64,000 nt of DNA from Sipunculus nudus (GCA_026874595.1 CM049311.1:48675676-48739675); one strand, 5' to 3'; positions 36,084 to 49,250 are shown, counted from the stretch's first letter. A program made the numbers and translations. Notes: generated by a model not told the origin, from the sequence alone.

Positions 36084-37693
36084 TTCGCCTGCAATACTTG
36101 ATACGAAGTATTAAGATCCTTAACTTGGCTAACTATTCAAAACATACAGACACAAACGCACACATATTCATGATACAGTTTAACCGGTTATTCGGTTTAA
36201 CCGAAACAAACAAAACTGCTAAATTTTAACGATTTTTGTTATTACCACCAGCCTTTTTTATGTAGATATACATATAATGTGCATGGACCAACGTGAAAGG
36301 TAATACCACAAGAGTTAAAAGAATATGGAACATTCACAACACATACACAAATACTTTTCACTTGAGTACATAAATGAAAAAAAAAAATGAAATAAATTAT
36401 TGGTTAAACTATTAAAAATAATACAAACAGACTGTCATGTTATCTTACCTGTGTCACACAGCACGTGTATTCCAGGGAGCTTCATTCATGACTGCATCCA
36501 TCTGACATATACCTTACATCCGTAAGACTTTATTTAGTCCAGGTAACGGCTGCGTAATGCATTCACAGGTTTCATCAACAATAGGTGCACACTTATTGTA
36601 AAGCTTGCATGCAATGCCATGTTCCGCCCTTGAAACAAGCGCAAATTTCTTTTTCAGCACCGAAAACGGATATTATGTGGCTACTAAGTCGGAATTGTTT
36701 CCTAAATGACAAGGTTCCTTTCTCCCAATGAAGCACGCAGGGTTTCTATAAGCCGCTCAGTGCAGACCAGGTTAACTGTTCATAACAGTCAATTTGACAT
36801 CTAGGCCCTGGATAATGCTGTCGAGCGCTGCAGATCTGTAGTACATTGACAATGAGTGCTGATAGCAGCCAGAACCGCATGCAAGGTGAGTTAAGGTAGA
36901 GGCCACGGGGTGTTAGACTGGCATGCTTTCCCTCCTCAGATGCTGACGAATCTGCTGTTGCAAGCGCGAGTGGACCGCCGACAGTACAGAAGCCATGCAA
37001 TATTAATCATGCAGTGGTGGTATATTGCGTAGTAACGGCAGATAAATTAGTAAGCAGCAAAGGCTGGGCGTACAGCGCGGCATCCAGTCAAACACACGAC
37101 CCCGTGCAGGTAATATACTGTACATAGCATAACGCTTTTCTGCTTATCGTTTCTTCCTTTTAACACACGGTACCATATTATTTGCACCTCTGCTAATATA
37201 ACACTACGTTTGTCCCCAACCCTGCAATCCGACCTAAATGAAGACGTAACTACGCCCCTGGAACCTGCCGTTCCTGCCGCAGTCGTCAGCGTCTGGTGAC
37301 AGACAATGGAGTTTTATCGGCCCGTGGCTAGACACACAGACAGGCAGCGATCCCGCAACCCCGTCGAGTAACGGTGGTCTATAGTGCCAACATGAGTCTA
37401 CAAGGTTCCTGGAAATGCACTTAACGAACCATTCAAATTCTAAAAACGACCAGACCCTCTCAGGTTTATTTAACATATGTAGCAGTACACGGGGACATGA
37501 TTGTATTTCAAGTAAAGGCAACAGCCATAATGTGGAAAGCCTCTTGTGGGCCCCTATATTGGTTAAAGAATCAACTAGCAGACTTCCCAGGACCTTGCTG
37601 TTTCTTTCTTGAAGGGATTGCAAGCACACCTTGAATATAAATTGACTGAAAACAAAACATCTATTTCCGAATTTAAATCTGTTGTTCCATGCT
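36084..37693. other. No supported gene
   Basis: A 131-codon minus frame at 37234-37629 and an 84-codon one at 36746-37000 have no recognisable domain. Sequence at about 36440-36990 is unique and complex, and could be regulatory. Confidence 0.4.
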
Positions 37694-37735
37694 TCAATGA
37701 CTTAATGCTTCATGCTTCATGCTTCATGACTTAAT
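37694..37735. repeat. Short ATGCTTC/ATGACTTA direct repeats
   Basis: 'atgcttc' occurs three times in a row, flanked by two 'atgacttaat' copies. Confidence 0.8.
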
Positions 37736-38605
37736 TTCCCTTCTGAGTAAAGTTTTTTTAAAGAAACCATGACAACTAATACTGCGGTACTTTGTGCCTT
37801 GCAAAACCACAAAGTTGTTATTTATACCGGCTACTTGTTGGACAGGATAGTGATTTTTGTTGTGCAACAGGTTTTGAATAGGTGTGTTGTTATATTGGGT
37901 AAAATATTAGTATAAAAATAACCTTTTATATATAACCCGTGACGTAGTAACTGCTTAATATTGTACTAATACTAATCTTATTTTCAGGTGACATCTACCC
38001 TAAATCTTTCTCTGATGAAATGCTTGCGTGTATGAAAGATGTTCATAAAGGAACATCATTTCCTGCCTGTATAATATATTGATTTTTGTGTATTTTCTTG
38101 GACTTTCCCAAGTATTTGATAACGCAATTGTACTTGGATTTACTGAGGCCTCCGGACATCCAACAGATGGATTTAATCAGCTTGTTCGAAGCTATCTGTC
38201 TATGGTAGAGATAATAGAGAATGGACTCTAAGTAAGGGATGCACTGGATTTCTTCATTAAAGCCATAAATATTATCATGCATATGCCTTCATTGATATAA
38301 TAATCAGTTAAACTAATCTGAATGGTCATCGCAAGCCACTGCAGCCAAAGCAAACGCGGGTGTGTCAGATGTTAACCTATTCCATAGCAGCAAACGTTTG
38401 TCCCTCCATAGACATAGTCCCAAAGGACAATTGTGAAAGCTGTATCGATGACTGATGTAAAAAATAGGATAGGATCCCCCCCCCCCCCTTCACACTTTTT
38501 CAACAGCCGAAACACACCCTCGCATTCGCGCTTCCTTTGAAATAATGGGGTTCTGAGATAATATGAGGGTATATTAATATTGGTATACCTTATTGCAAGG
38601 CCCTG
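37736..38605. other. No gene seen
   Basis: AT-rich DNA with a run of 13 C at 38476-38488. Confidence 0.45.
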
Positions 38606-38823
38606 TGTGTGAGGGGGTGGGCATGTTGTTTGAGGATGTAAGAGGCGGGGAGGAAGAAAACTCCACCCTAATCTGAAAGATTTCCCTTGTAATTTTGTTA
38701 TAACCAAACTTTTCCCATCCCTTCGGGAATTTCCTAATTTTCAAGCATAAATATTGGGCCCTCGGAAACTCCTGGCCCATCCGTGCCCTTTTGGTTATTT
38801 AAAATAGCTATTACAATTTAAAA
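38606..38823 (+). repeat. Dispersed repeat family X, copy 2
   Basis: Shares the ordered blocks of 16229-16513 ('ataaccaaacttttccca', 'aaatattgggccct', 'aaactcctggcc', 'tagctattacaatttaaa'). A stretch at 39035-39070 ('ccctgtagaacactc', 'gcggaccctttg') may be a further eroded piece. Confidence 0.65.
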
Positions 38824-41800
38824 CAAATTTGACTTTAGCATCGTCTAGCATGTTCTTGTGCCTGTCCTTGGAAACTACCCGCTCGAGCCCCAGCAGGCCC
38901 TGCATTTCACTTCGATTAAAAATTTATATGGGAAACTCCTCAGCGACCCAGGCCACCTAAAGGATTTTTGGGTCACTCCTGATGAATTTATATATATAAC
39001 CTTATCACAAACAAGACTTTCGATCATTTTCTTCTGCCCTGTAGAACACTCACGGCCGGCGCGGACCCTTTGTTTTAATTAATGAGACATTTTTTAAAAT
39101 TTAGACCCATTTGCATTATATAACAAGAGCACCAGTTACGTATTCCGGACCATATTCAAAGCTGATAGCCAACCGAAACCCCCCCCCCCCCCCCCCCCAC
39201 CGACCACCTTGAATAAAAAATGACATTTTTACTTGATTAGTATTTGAACTGTATTTATAGTCCCGTGTATAATAAACTAAATGATAGCGTAGCATAACTG
39301 TCACGCGATTATATACATATACAACAAACGATGTCAGAAACATATTAAGGACCAAAAAAGGACTTAATGAAAAAAATCATGGATGAAGTAATTTTACAGT
39401 TCTATAAATTGACGTTAATGACCCTGCGTTATTACGCCAATTTTTCTTCAACCAACTAAACTCTCTCCGGAGATAAACTCGCCCCCGGAGTATCTTCTTG
39501 TTGGTTTTCGGTACTCTTTTCAAACGCAGAGAATTTTATTCAGAAAGCATTTGGATTTATTTTTCCATGCCCGCCATTGTTTTGCATAGATGCCGCAAGT
39601 CGAATAACGGCAGGGATGAACACTTGGATGCCGGAAGTCATATGTCGGAAGGGTATACAGCTAGTTCGGCTGGAAAGGCCCTGCCTATACGTGACAATGA
39701 CATCGTCTGATATGATTTATGCTCTTGCTCTTTGACCCTTAGAAATTTTGGTAAATCAAGAAAATAGGTCTTTTTAAATCTTTCCTGATATATAACTGTT
39801 CTTACTTCTGACGAACCTATGCGGTCAATCTGACCAATATTCCAAATTTTGCATGTAACCGGCATTTTATTTTTACCGCTGCACCACAGCATACATGAAA
39901 ATTGCTATATGGAAAGCTGAGACAGTATCACGTCATAAGAAGCTTTGTATCTGCCGACTTAATAATCCATGTGGTAAATTAATTATGAACGGAAGCGATA
40001 TAATCCGATTTCAGAGGATCCTCTTACATCTATAGCTGTTATCATCTGACCATGTTGACACTAATTCATATTTTGAGATTTTCGGTGGGACGGGTCCGAA
40101 AGTCAGACCTGAGCACGTCCGGATGAATTACTGACCTAAAACCGGAGAAGGGAACCCAGGGATCAAAGGTAAGATGCAAATAACTGAAGCAATGTTCATA
40201 AGGGGCCACGTGTGGTAATTAGGTTTTACTTTAAAATTCGAAATTGAAAATATTTTCTACAATTACATTGCCGCCGTCCACTTAGTTTGCAGAGTTGATA
40301 TGGTTACCTTTGCTTTTCTATTTGCCTGTGTATTTGTTTGACAACAAAATCTCTCGAAATGTTTTGAATGCATTTCCCTAAAATCTTAAGGAAGACTTTA
40401 CACGAGCAAATTATGTAGTGACAACAGTGAAAAATGTTAATGTGAAGGGTATTGAACCTAGGTGTGTTTAACCTGTCTGCGTAGTTCAGTAACAATGGCT
40501 TTGGGGGAGGTATGAGCTCTCTGTATTTTCTGTTGTTTCTTGCCACTATGTTCAGAAATGAAGGTTACATGTCCAAATACAATGTCATTCTTGATCATGA
40601 GGAGTTGAATATGCAGTATCTGTTTTAAGCTTTGAATATTTTTCCGGTGTAACACTAAATATTCAACATAACCAATTTCACGTTAACTTTATATTGATTC
40701 AGAAGAATGACATCAGGATACACTCATGATGATGATGATAATGATTAAAATGAAAATAATGATAATAATACTACTGATAATAATAGAATATCAGGATTCC
40801 TCTTGTGTAAGGTTATCGTCATTCAGTTCCGCTTAAGATTTAAGGTAATGTTATTCAAAGACCCCTTTTACTATAGTCCGTTTCACCACCTGCTGTCCAC
40901 CTGTTTTTTGTAGATGATATACTTAAAAGTTTATATTTTCAATAATTTCCAAGAAAAAAACATATGGAAGTGACAACCTATTATGGCAATTAAGAAACTT
41001 ACAGTAAATCCCCCGTTTATGTTTCACAACATTTCAGTCTCTTCACCATGATCTGGCAGATATGATGTGTCCCTCCATAAGCAGCCATATTTGTTTTAGC
41101 TGGTTATATTTTTTAGAGTGTTTACATGAGATCATCCAATCGGAAGCTGTCAGCTGAGGCTGTTTTTGCATGTGACCAATGACCTTGACCGTCATACGTG
41201 TGTCTGATATGTTCTTAAATTTTTTTCAAATAGTTCTGTGTCTTAAATAAGGTGTTCGGTAGGTATTTATTTTCCTTGTTGAAAATTAGGTCCTTTAATC
41301 CTCTACTCTACACTACAATTGATTCCCTTGAAATGTAACTATTAAAATTTTCATAGAAAAAAAGGAGGTGGCCATGAGGGGATGAAATGGACTATAGTTA
41401 ATAATTTCATAATTATCAAAATTTCTTAAAAAGGGTTCGGTGACATATTAAACCTATTTAAACAGCGCATTATTACGTTTAACTCTATTCATGTCCATGC
41501 ATTAAACAAGGCACGTACTTTAAAGGCATACATTCTCATAACATTATTATTAGCATCATGAACAAATATTATACAGCATGCAAAAATTTCTCAAACAGGA
41601 AGGATTTTTGTTCAGTTAAATTATCAAGGGCAAGTCCCGATCGTATATATGTTTAACGTACATATTGACCTTTTAATATTCGTTCAGAAATTCCAACCAG
41701 CAAGTAATATGTTTAAATTAATATTAATTAATCAGTCCATGGTACTGACACTGGTTTTACACATGAAGAAAGAGAGGCAGCCACGGCCATCAGGGTGATT

Positions 41801-42390
41801 AAACCCCAGCACCACCTTGAAAAACTGGGTGTAGCCTTGTTGGTTGTGACAATCCATATCATGCACTATGTGCTCTACAATATTAATTCAATTTTACCCA
41901 CATGAATAGGTACACTGAAGATTAAACAGATATTACATATATGCAATAATAGGGGGAAAATCAGGCAGATATTAACAATAAAATGATTTAATCTTACAAA
42001 TCGGCCCAAAAAGGCAACATAAGGCGTTTAGAAGGGGGAACAGTAGTTCTGATGTATTTGCAATCAGGTGGAGATCTGCAGATTAATATTTAAAAGAGAA
42101 ACCATGCTTTCCCCTAGGGTGAGTATTACATGTAAGTGTGTTTCAGGAAGCTGATCATTATAATCAGCTGGTACAATGTTTGGGCTCATCGTCTGATATC
42201 ATGTCAGGCTCGTCTGGCTCCAGACTGTGCTTTCCTGGATCCTGAATCAGCCCTCAATAAAAACAGTTATATAAGGTGTCCATTTACTGATAAAGGTAGA
42301 GAGGCGCGGGCGTAAAGACATGGCGAATGGAAGGCGATCTGAGCGGGTCTCCTACCCACAACCCTGCGGTCACAAGTTTAGCAGTATCCT
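38824..42390. other. No gene seen; C20 tract and GAT/AAT-rich patch
   Basis: A run of 20 C lies at 39179-39198, and imperfect GAT/AAT trimers at about 40723-40790. Small frames (80-84 codons) have no domain. The remainder is AT-rich unique DNA. Confidence 0.45.
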
Positions 42391-42906
42391 TTGATGTATT
42401 CGAGTCCATACTATCCGAGTCCAAGGTTGAGTCCTGCTCACTCGAGTCCAAGGCAGAGCCCTTGTGGTTCGAGTCCAAGTCCGCCTTCTTCGAGCCCGAG
42501 TCTTTCTGAACTTGAGTCTAAGTCCAAGTCCAAAATGTTTTTATTTAAAGCACCTTAAATGTAAAATTTGACGTCGTCATGTGTATTTGTAAGTTAGATT
42601 ACGCAACGTTTTTAATTCAAGTTTGAATTACATTTAACTTTAAATGAGTTTGTAGATTGACTAGAGACAGACTTTGGTACATAGTATTAGCTTTTTCCTA
42701 ATATTCTGTCATTAATTTGCCCATGTAATTCGACCTGATTGGTGGGGTTTCTAAACTGAATTTCAGAACTTGCGTGGCAGCTGTTTTTTTTCCTGCTGGC
42801 TCGAGATGGGCTCGGTCTGATTTCTTGAGTCATGACCTCCGAGACCGAGGACAAGTCCCGAGTCCAGGATCCGCGAAAAATGGACTAGAGTCCTACTTCA
42901 TTGCCA
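42391..42906. mobile_element. GAGTCC-ended MITE, copy C (longest)
   Basis: Left end 'ttgatgtattcgagtcc' then CCGAGTCC hexamers; right end 'ggactagagtcctacttca', whose reverse complement gives a CAATGAAGTAGGACT terminus comparable with CAGTGATGCAGGACT of copy A. The interior has 'attctgtcattaa' and 'tgatttcttgagtc' in the family positions. At about 515 bp it is the longest copy. Confidence 0.75.
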
Positions 42907-42925
42907 GCATTACCATTATTCCAGC

Positions 42926-42970
42926 ACGCACGCACACACACACACACACACACGCACATATATATATACA
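42926..42970. repeat. (CA)n/(TA)n microsatellite
   Basis: CA run with CG steps passing into ATAT. Confidence 0.9.
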
Positions 42971-44951
42971 GACTTATAAGAACCGAGTCAACCCTTTATC
43001 TATTCCAGCTCATCGAACGACACATGCAGGCTAGGTGGTACTTCTGTAACGAACCCGAAATGGTAAATAGCTGTAATTAAAAACAATTAATAATCGTTGC
43101 AGCGCCCACTTACTATATATTTATCACGCCATTGCGGCAAAGGTGATTATTGGATTTATTAAGTATGGGGGAATTAAGCTTGCAAGACAGAGCTAAGGAA
43201 CTTGCTTCAAAGTAATTTACAAGTTTATATCTTGATGAGAAAAGACGATAAAAACTGACAAAAAAGTCCTCAATATTCAGGAGCTGCAGGGCTCCCTTAT
43301 TGCCCATTTGGGTTTTGTGAAAAATCATGACCACATGTCATCTAGTATCAGACAGCTTTCTTCATCCTATTCCACAGCCATCAGTAGTTCATGGTTGGTA
43401 TGAGAAAAAAAAGTTTATTTTGAAATGCGGCCAATACTTTTGTTTATTGGCTTAGTTAATGGACTTCCTGGCCCGAGAATCCGAGTGCAAACCTAAATAT
43501 TACCAAGAAGTATGGTGCTTTTATCCTTCTGATGTAAGGTAGATTCCAGTTTAATGACTTTGTTATTCCTTTGAATTCTGGATTATTTCCAAAACAGTGC
43601 ATATCATTTTGTGAATTAATTCCAGAACATTGTCTAATCACACGCCACCTACTGTCTGTCGTCTCCTTTAAACGTTTATTAAAGACACCTCGCACGCACC
43701 AAGGGCCACAGTCTTTACTTATTAAAAGTTCAAACATACATAAAAAATTATTTCATGGTTGTATACGCCTTCGCGCCTCTCCTTTCTTTTTTCAATAAAA
43801 AACCCCTCAAGCAAGGCATTTGTCTTCATTTCATGTTTTTGGCTTCCCAGCATGCCTTTCTTTTCTTCACGCCGATGCAACAATAAATCAGCAGCTAGCC
43901 GTCTACTCCGTACTTACTCGGCAGTTAATTCTCTCTCTGTGACGTTTTACATATCCCTCAGGATAATCCAAGGACGATCTGTATACCAAAAGTCGCTGTT
44001 TGGGGGTAAATGAGACCTGCACGGTAATGAGTCGGCCGGGGACTCTGTTAAAACATAGATTACTAACCCAATTGTTCCTTTTTCTGAGGCCCACGGGGTA
44101 GGCCTATGGCCTGACTCCTGTGCTTGCTGGCTGAGTCGCTGAACGGTGCGAACTCAATGTCGGTATTCACAGGTCCATAGGATCTGGTCCCTGGGGTATC
44201 TAAAGTTCACAAAAACCGTGATTACTGTCCATTTTTTAGTCCTTGTAAGCAAATTATTATTGTGGCTTGTCTCCTTATCACTAGCTAGCCCTCAGATGTG
44301 TACCTGTTTACGCATTGTTTACCTTTTTTGTGTAGCTAATACCAGTTTAAAAAATAATTAAATTGCATATACTTTTTTCCAGTAACAGAATGTTAAACAG
44401 GCCTGGGAGGAATGGCAGGATTAAAAATGTGTCCAAAAAATATAACAAGGAAGAAAACTATCCAAATAGTTCTTCAGTGAACGCTGGTTTTAACAAAATT
44501 TTAATATTAATGTTGTTATAACTGTATGCAGTCGTTTCCATTCAATATTGGATCATGTGTTTAAAAATAAAAAAATATAAAACTTTTATATGCTGCTCCT
44601 GAGAACATCTTGGTCTTCAAATTCACCAGGTAATTGGTACTAGATTCTAGTGTTTATCGTAGCCTTTCATATACTGGTTCAGTTTGGAATTAACCGGAAT
44701 ACTAAAACGACTGAAATAAACAGAAAGATTCAATGACATTTGGAGGATGGAAGGACCTGCTCGTATAGGTAAAATAAGGAGTTAAATACGAAAGACATGA
44801 ATGAGATATTAAACTGGATACTGAACTTTTATCATAGAATGTTTAAAACTATGTATCAGTCGTTTTCATAATGGCCAGTGTGTGAAAATTGTAACAAAAA
44901 GAAAAATAAAGTGACACATCATTAAGACTTGCCATCTCATCCGTAGTAGCC
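42971..44951. other. No gene seen
   Basis: Frames of 93, 84 and 75 codons overlap on both strands without domains. Otherwise AT-rich unique DNA. Confidence 0.45.
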
Positions 44952-45436
44952 GAGACAAAACTGTTTTCCGGGACTAAAATGTTCTTCAAGACAAAACTTC
45001 TCGGAGACAAGACTGTTCTCCGAGACAAAACTGATCTCAAGGGTCAGAACTGTAATCTGAGACAGTAATGTTTGCTGGGACAAATCTGTTCTCCGGGACA
45101 AAATTGTTCTCCGAGACAAAACTATTCTCCGGACAAAACTATTCTCCGGGACAAAACTGGTCTTCTAGACAAAACTATTCTCCGGACAAAACTGGTCTTC
45201 TAGACAAAACTATTCTCCGGACAAAACTGTTCACCGAGACAAAATTATTCTCCGAGAAAAAAACTATTTTCTTAGACACAACTCATCTCTGGATCAAAAC
45301 TCTTCTCAAATGGGTAAAATGCTCTCTGGGACAAAACTGTTCACTAGGACTGAATTTTATTCAGAGACAAAATGGTTCTCTCCGACTAAACTTTTCTCCG
45401 AGACAAAAACTGTTATCAGAGACAAAACTGCTCACC
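44952..45436. repeat. 18-bp minisatellite, about 27 units
   Basis: The consensus unit is GACAAAACTGTTCTCCGA. Units are mostly 17-19 bp and diverge by a few substitutions. Because 18 is a multiple of three, frames stay open in both directions (155 codons plus; 60-63 codons minus). The plus reading yields a TKLFSE/G-like hexapeptide. I see no start context, signal or homologue that would support translation. Confidence 0.9.
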
Positions 45437-47404
45437 TTAAGCAGACGCTGCATCACTCATACTGACTTATATTTCGAGACTGGTGGTGCTAATCAGTGGT
45501 TTTGGTTATGTTTTTTGGGACGTTATAGATTGTAGGAAAATAACAAGCTTTTAACAGTGGCCAAACTTAAATTTAAATATGGTACCGTCCACCGGTATGT
45601 GTTTAAAAAAAGAAGAAGACTTCCTCCGCCAGAGGTTGTTCCTTTGAAAAAACTTGTAATACTTGTAATACTTGTCTCAACTGTAAAACTTGAAAATCTA
45701 AATTTGTTACACTTTAAGGAAACACCTTCGTTTACAATTCTTATTTGCATGCTTACAAATATTACTTATTCCTTTATATTCTTTTATACCTACGCCGCTG
45801 GTGTATTTTTAAGCCCCGGTGAACTGTAGGTCGTAAGATTGAAAGCCCGTAAACCTTAACCAGCCAAGTCGTACTCATCTGCACAGTATAAGGGTCAAAT
45901 CAGTAAACGTCAGGGAATTTTGACTTGATTCAATCAAACCACCAAACTTCTTAAAATACGTAGGAATGTTGGATCCGTAAATTAACTGACAACAATCCGA
46001 ATCTTTGTATCCATCATAAATGTGATAAAGAAAACACCTTAGTTTACAAAAATAAATTCATAAACCCGTATAAAACTCCCGTCAACAACCGAGAAGAGTT
46101 CAAAAAGACCAATGGGCGAATGAAGCATCTCAATGCAACGAAGTGGGCCATTTCAGAAAGATAGATAAGAATTTTCCATGAAGCCGAGGGAAAACAGTTT
46201 GATTGAATTTTACATATTATTTTGTATAAATTAAAAATCGTGGTCAAGAGTACGCCTGATGATTTCCTAGATCGACTGATAACAGTTTGAATTTTGGTAT
46301 CCATCATTAAAGTGATAATGTTGAACTAATAATAAATCATTCATCAATGATTCTATATCTGCTGACAGCTTCAACCTGGTGTCATAAAATATTGAAAGCA
46401 TGTTTTACTTGAGATTACATCCCATGTAACAGATAATAATAACTGAGGCGATTGTGGGCTTCATAAAACAAAATAATACGAAAATGCTACAGAATGATAT
46501 AGGGAAGCCTTTGAAACATGTTTTCTTATAAGATATGAATTTTATCTTCAGCAGATGCAATATATACTTAAATTACAGATCGAAGAAATCTTAAATCCAC
46601 TCTAACTAACTATATACTTTGAAATTATGTTTCATTTTTTTCACAGTTTGGTTAGGTATTGTTAACATATTGTTCAGTGGCAACAATTAGTGGACTGACT
46701 GCGTGCACAATCTGACAAGATCTGACAAGACGGAGGACACACACAAATATCAAATATTTACATTATTTACGTTTCCACACAATTTATCCTGTGGATGTTG
46801 CATTCGGGTTTACTGTCATTGTTCTAATTTGACACTATCAAAGAAACACTGCATATTCCATAGAATTGAATGAGAATTTCACTAGAACTGTATAAGAATT
46901 GAATTGAGTGTGGTTTGATCTTGGCGTAAGTATTCACCCACGTCTATAATGTATTGTACTTAAAAATAACAAGACGTATGCCATATATTATGATACCAAG
47001 TGACAATATCAATCGGAATTGAAATTGGTTTTGACATTTTTACTCAAGGGAATAATAAAGGCGATGTAAATCACTGTTGTGGACGTTATGTCGTTAAATT
47101 TACACGACAGTAATGAAAGATTTTACAATGTCAGTTCACGTTCCATCCCTCCTGCTCTGTTGATTAATTAATTCAACAAATGACTCAAAACCAATTTAAC
47201 GTAAATATAGTAACATATAAAAGCAAGTGAATTCAATGGAAGAGATGGAAGCGGCCAAGGTCGCGCCGAGTATTGTGAAACCATAAAATGGTTAATTTCA
47301 GCATATATGAGATTATGCTTGGTCACGAGGCACCATTTCCATACAACATTCCAAAGCATCACATATTGAAACACGTGGAGACAAGGGTTAGAAACATATT
47401 GAGT
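45437..47404. other. No gene seen; a 45-bp direct repeat pair
   Basis: Positions 45984-46028 and 46274-46318 align at 36 of 45 bases, 290 bp apart ('gtatccatcat' shared). Surroundings do not clearly align. Otherwise AT-rich unique DNA with frames up to 90 codons and no domain. Confidence 0.45.
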
Positions 47405-47440
47405 CCCCCCCCCCCCCCCCACACACACACACGCGCACAC
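47405..47440. repeat. Compound C16 (AC)n microsatellite
   Basis: Sixteen C followed by AC dinucleotides with CG steps; on the other strand it reads (GT)n then G16. Confidence 0.95.
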
Positions 47441-47549
47441 TATTATTAATGCTCTGCACGAAATAGAATATTTAAATCAGGAAATTGATAAAAACAAAAG
47501 AGATATCATTTTGTCTCTGTGTTGTTGTGGCACGTGTTAAGAATTAAAC

Positions 47550-47830
47550 TTCAGAATGAGAAAAGAGGGAAAGAAAACAAAGGAAAGAGAAAACAAAGTA
47601 AGACAACAAATAAACAGCAGGGATAAAATAAGGATGAGACCATCAAGTAAGCTTGTGTTTTAACAATGAAACAGAGCTGGAAATGAAGAAAAGACACAAC
47701 CGAGAAAGTTTTCGTTATTAACATAGAAACAGAACGGGAAAAGATGGGGAGAGAGAACAATGAAACAGAGCTGGAAATGAAGGAAAGACACAAACAAGAA
47801 AGTCTGCGTTTTTAACAAAGAAGCATAATA
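47550..47830. repeat. Purine-rich imperfect tandem repeat, ~94 bp unit
   Basis: 'aacaatgaaacagagctggaaatgaag' in part recurs at 47662 and 47756 with 'aaagacacaa' and 'tttttaac'-type text following. A further partial copy precedes. The plus strand is almost all purine, so a triplex-prone tract is possible. The minus 80-codon Phe/Ser-rich frame is a by-product. Confidence 0.75.
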
Positions 47831-48464
47831 GGAAAAACCAATACAAGGAAATCCGTGTTGTTCTTTTCTTGACTCATAAGTTTTCTTTCAATTAAAATTC
47901 CGATTATACCTTAACTTAAACATATTTATTATATAACATCTAATCGAAGTTTGTTTCCACAAATGGGCGAGGAGTTTTATAAAGGAAAAAAAAATCAGAA
48001 AGTTATCCCTTTGGAAATAGGTACCCAGGGCTGAATATCTGGCAGCAAATTATAAGCAAAACGATTATTACTTTATTATTTTTTTAAAAATTCAATGGTT
48101 GTCAAGTAGGTTGTACATAATGAATGTTCCATCTCATGATTGGCAATATATAGAAGGCTGAGTCAATATATTTTCAAAAGTTACCAAAATCAAACGATTT
48201 TCTATCCTGCGCGCCAGACGCTTCTTTCTCAGTCATTTTGTAATTTCTGTCTCTCTAGGCTGTCTTTCTAGGCTGCGGCCTTTTTCAGCTCAATGTGTTT
48301 CTGGCAGCAAACAATGAAACCTTCAACCTGCAATGACCAATGTCTGCAGGAAATCACGTGTTCTACGTACACAGTAGGAGCCCTGTAGTCTTGTACCCTG
48401 TAACCTTATCTCATATTCCACATGTGATCAGGGGACACGTGGCTCTGATGCTCTGAACCATATA
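47831..48464. other. No gene seen
   Basis: AT-rich unique DNA, GC-richer after 48200. Confidence 0.45.
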
Positions 48465-48642
48465 CAGTGGAACCCCGCCTTGCGACCACCCCGCAATTGC
48501 GACCATCCCCACAATTACGACTACATTTCTTGGTCCCAAATATACGATCAAGGTAACTTAAGAGTTTCACAAATACGACCACCCCAAAATTACGACCACT
48601 ATGGTCAGTCCCCAAGGTGGTCGTAATTGTGAGGTTCCACTG
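48465..48642. mobile_element. TA-flanked MITE, pogo/Tc1-mariner-like
   Basis: Terminal inverted repeats CAGTGGAACCCCGCC at the left and GGTTCCACTG at the right lie between TA dinucleotides (48463-48464 and 48643-48644). The inner parts also pair (TTGCGACCACC with GGTGGTCGTAA) and the centre repeats ACGACCAC text. At 178 bp it is non-coding. The CAGTGGAACC end and TA target are typical of pogo/Tigger-derived MITEs. Confidence 0.88.
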
Positions 48643-48972
48643 TACCTATGTCATTCCTCTTGTTTGAGGTTCCTGTGGTTTCTGTATGTTTGAGGAGCAG
48701 TACCTGAGTTTCCTGCACTTTCGATATAGGCCAGATTCACTGGCGAGGTTTCAAATTAAACCTGGCTTAAAGAAAAAAAGGAGATGACCTTTAACACTAT
48801 AAATGTATAAATTTTTTATGCTAAAATGCACGTTTTTATCCACATGCATTTCTGAAATTATGCTCAATCTTTTCCGTGCACACTTACAAAAACATTTTCT
48901 GTATTGATTTGTTTTATACTAACATGAGTAATTAAACGGTTCTTCTAATCTGGGAGTTAAGGGTTTAAAGCT
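48643..48972. other. No gene seen
   Basis: Unique DNA between the MITE and the LTR. Confidence 0.45.
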
Positions 48973-49114
48973 TGTTACAGGTGCTCTTTTTATTATGTGA
49001 CACGGGCGTAACTCCTGTCGTGACACACTCGCCGGGCCGTTTGTTACATTCTATGTTTAATCCGTACTGGTTGAACTCTCATTGCTGGCCTTGGCTTTCA
49101 CGCCTAGTCATGGG

Positions 49115-49122
49115 TCACGTGA
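49115..49122. promoter_or_regulatory. E-box TCACGTGA within the LTR U3
   Basis: A perfect palindromic TCACGTGA lies about 130 bp upstream of the TATA box, inside a longer GGGTCACGTGATGACCC near-palindrome. Such boxes bind bHLH-zip factors of the MITF/TFE kind; use here is inference. Confidence 0.45.
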
Positions 49123-49250
49123 TGACCCTAGTGTGTGGGGATACACACGGCTGTTTTTCTAGAGAATTCCTGAAATGCGTGTTTACTGTGTTGTGCAAGA
49201 TCTTATAGACTGTTTGAGAAGTGGAAAATTCTCGACTTGGGGTGTGAAGG

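Noticed and set aside
37234-37629. 131-codon minus-strand frame
   Set aside because: No domain or repeat support; opposed by a frame on the other strand.
44952-45436. CRISPR-like array
   Set aside because: Units are contiguous 18-mers without spacers, in a eukaryotic context.
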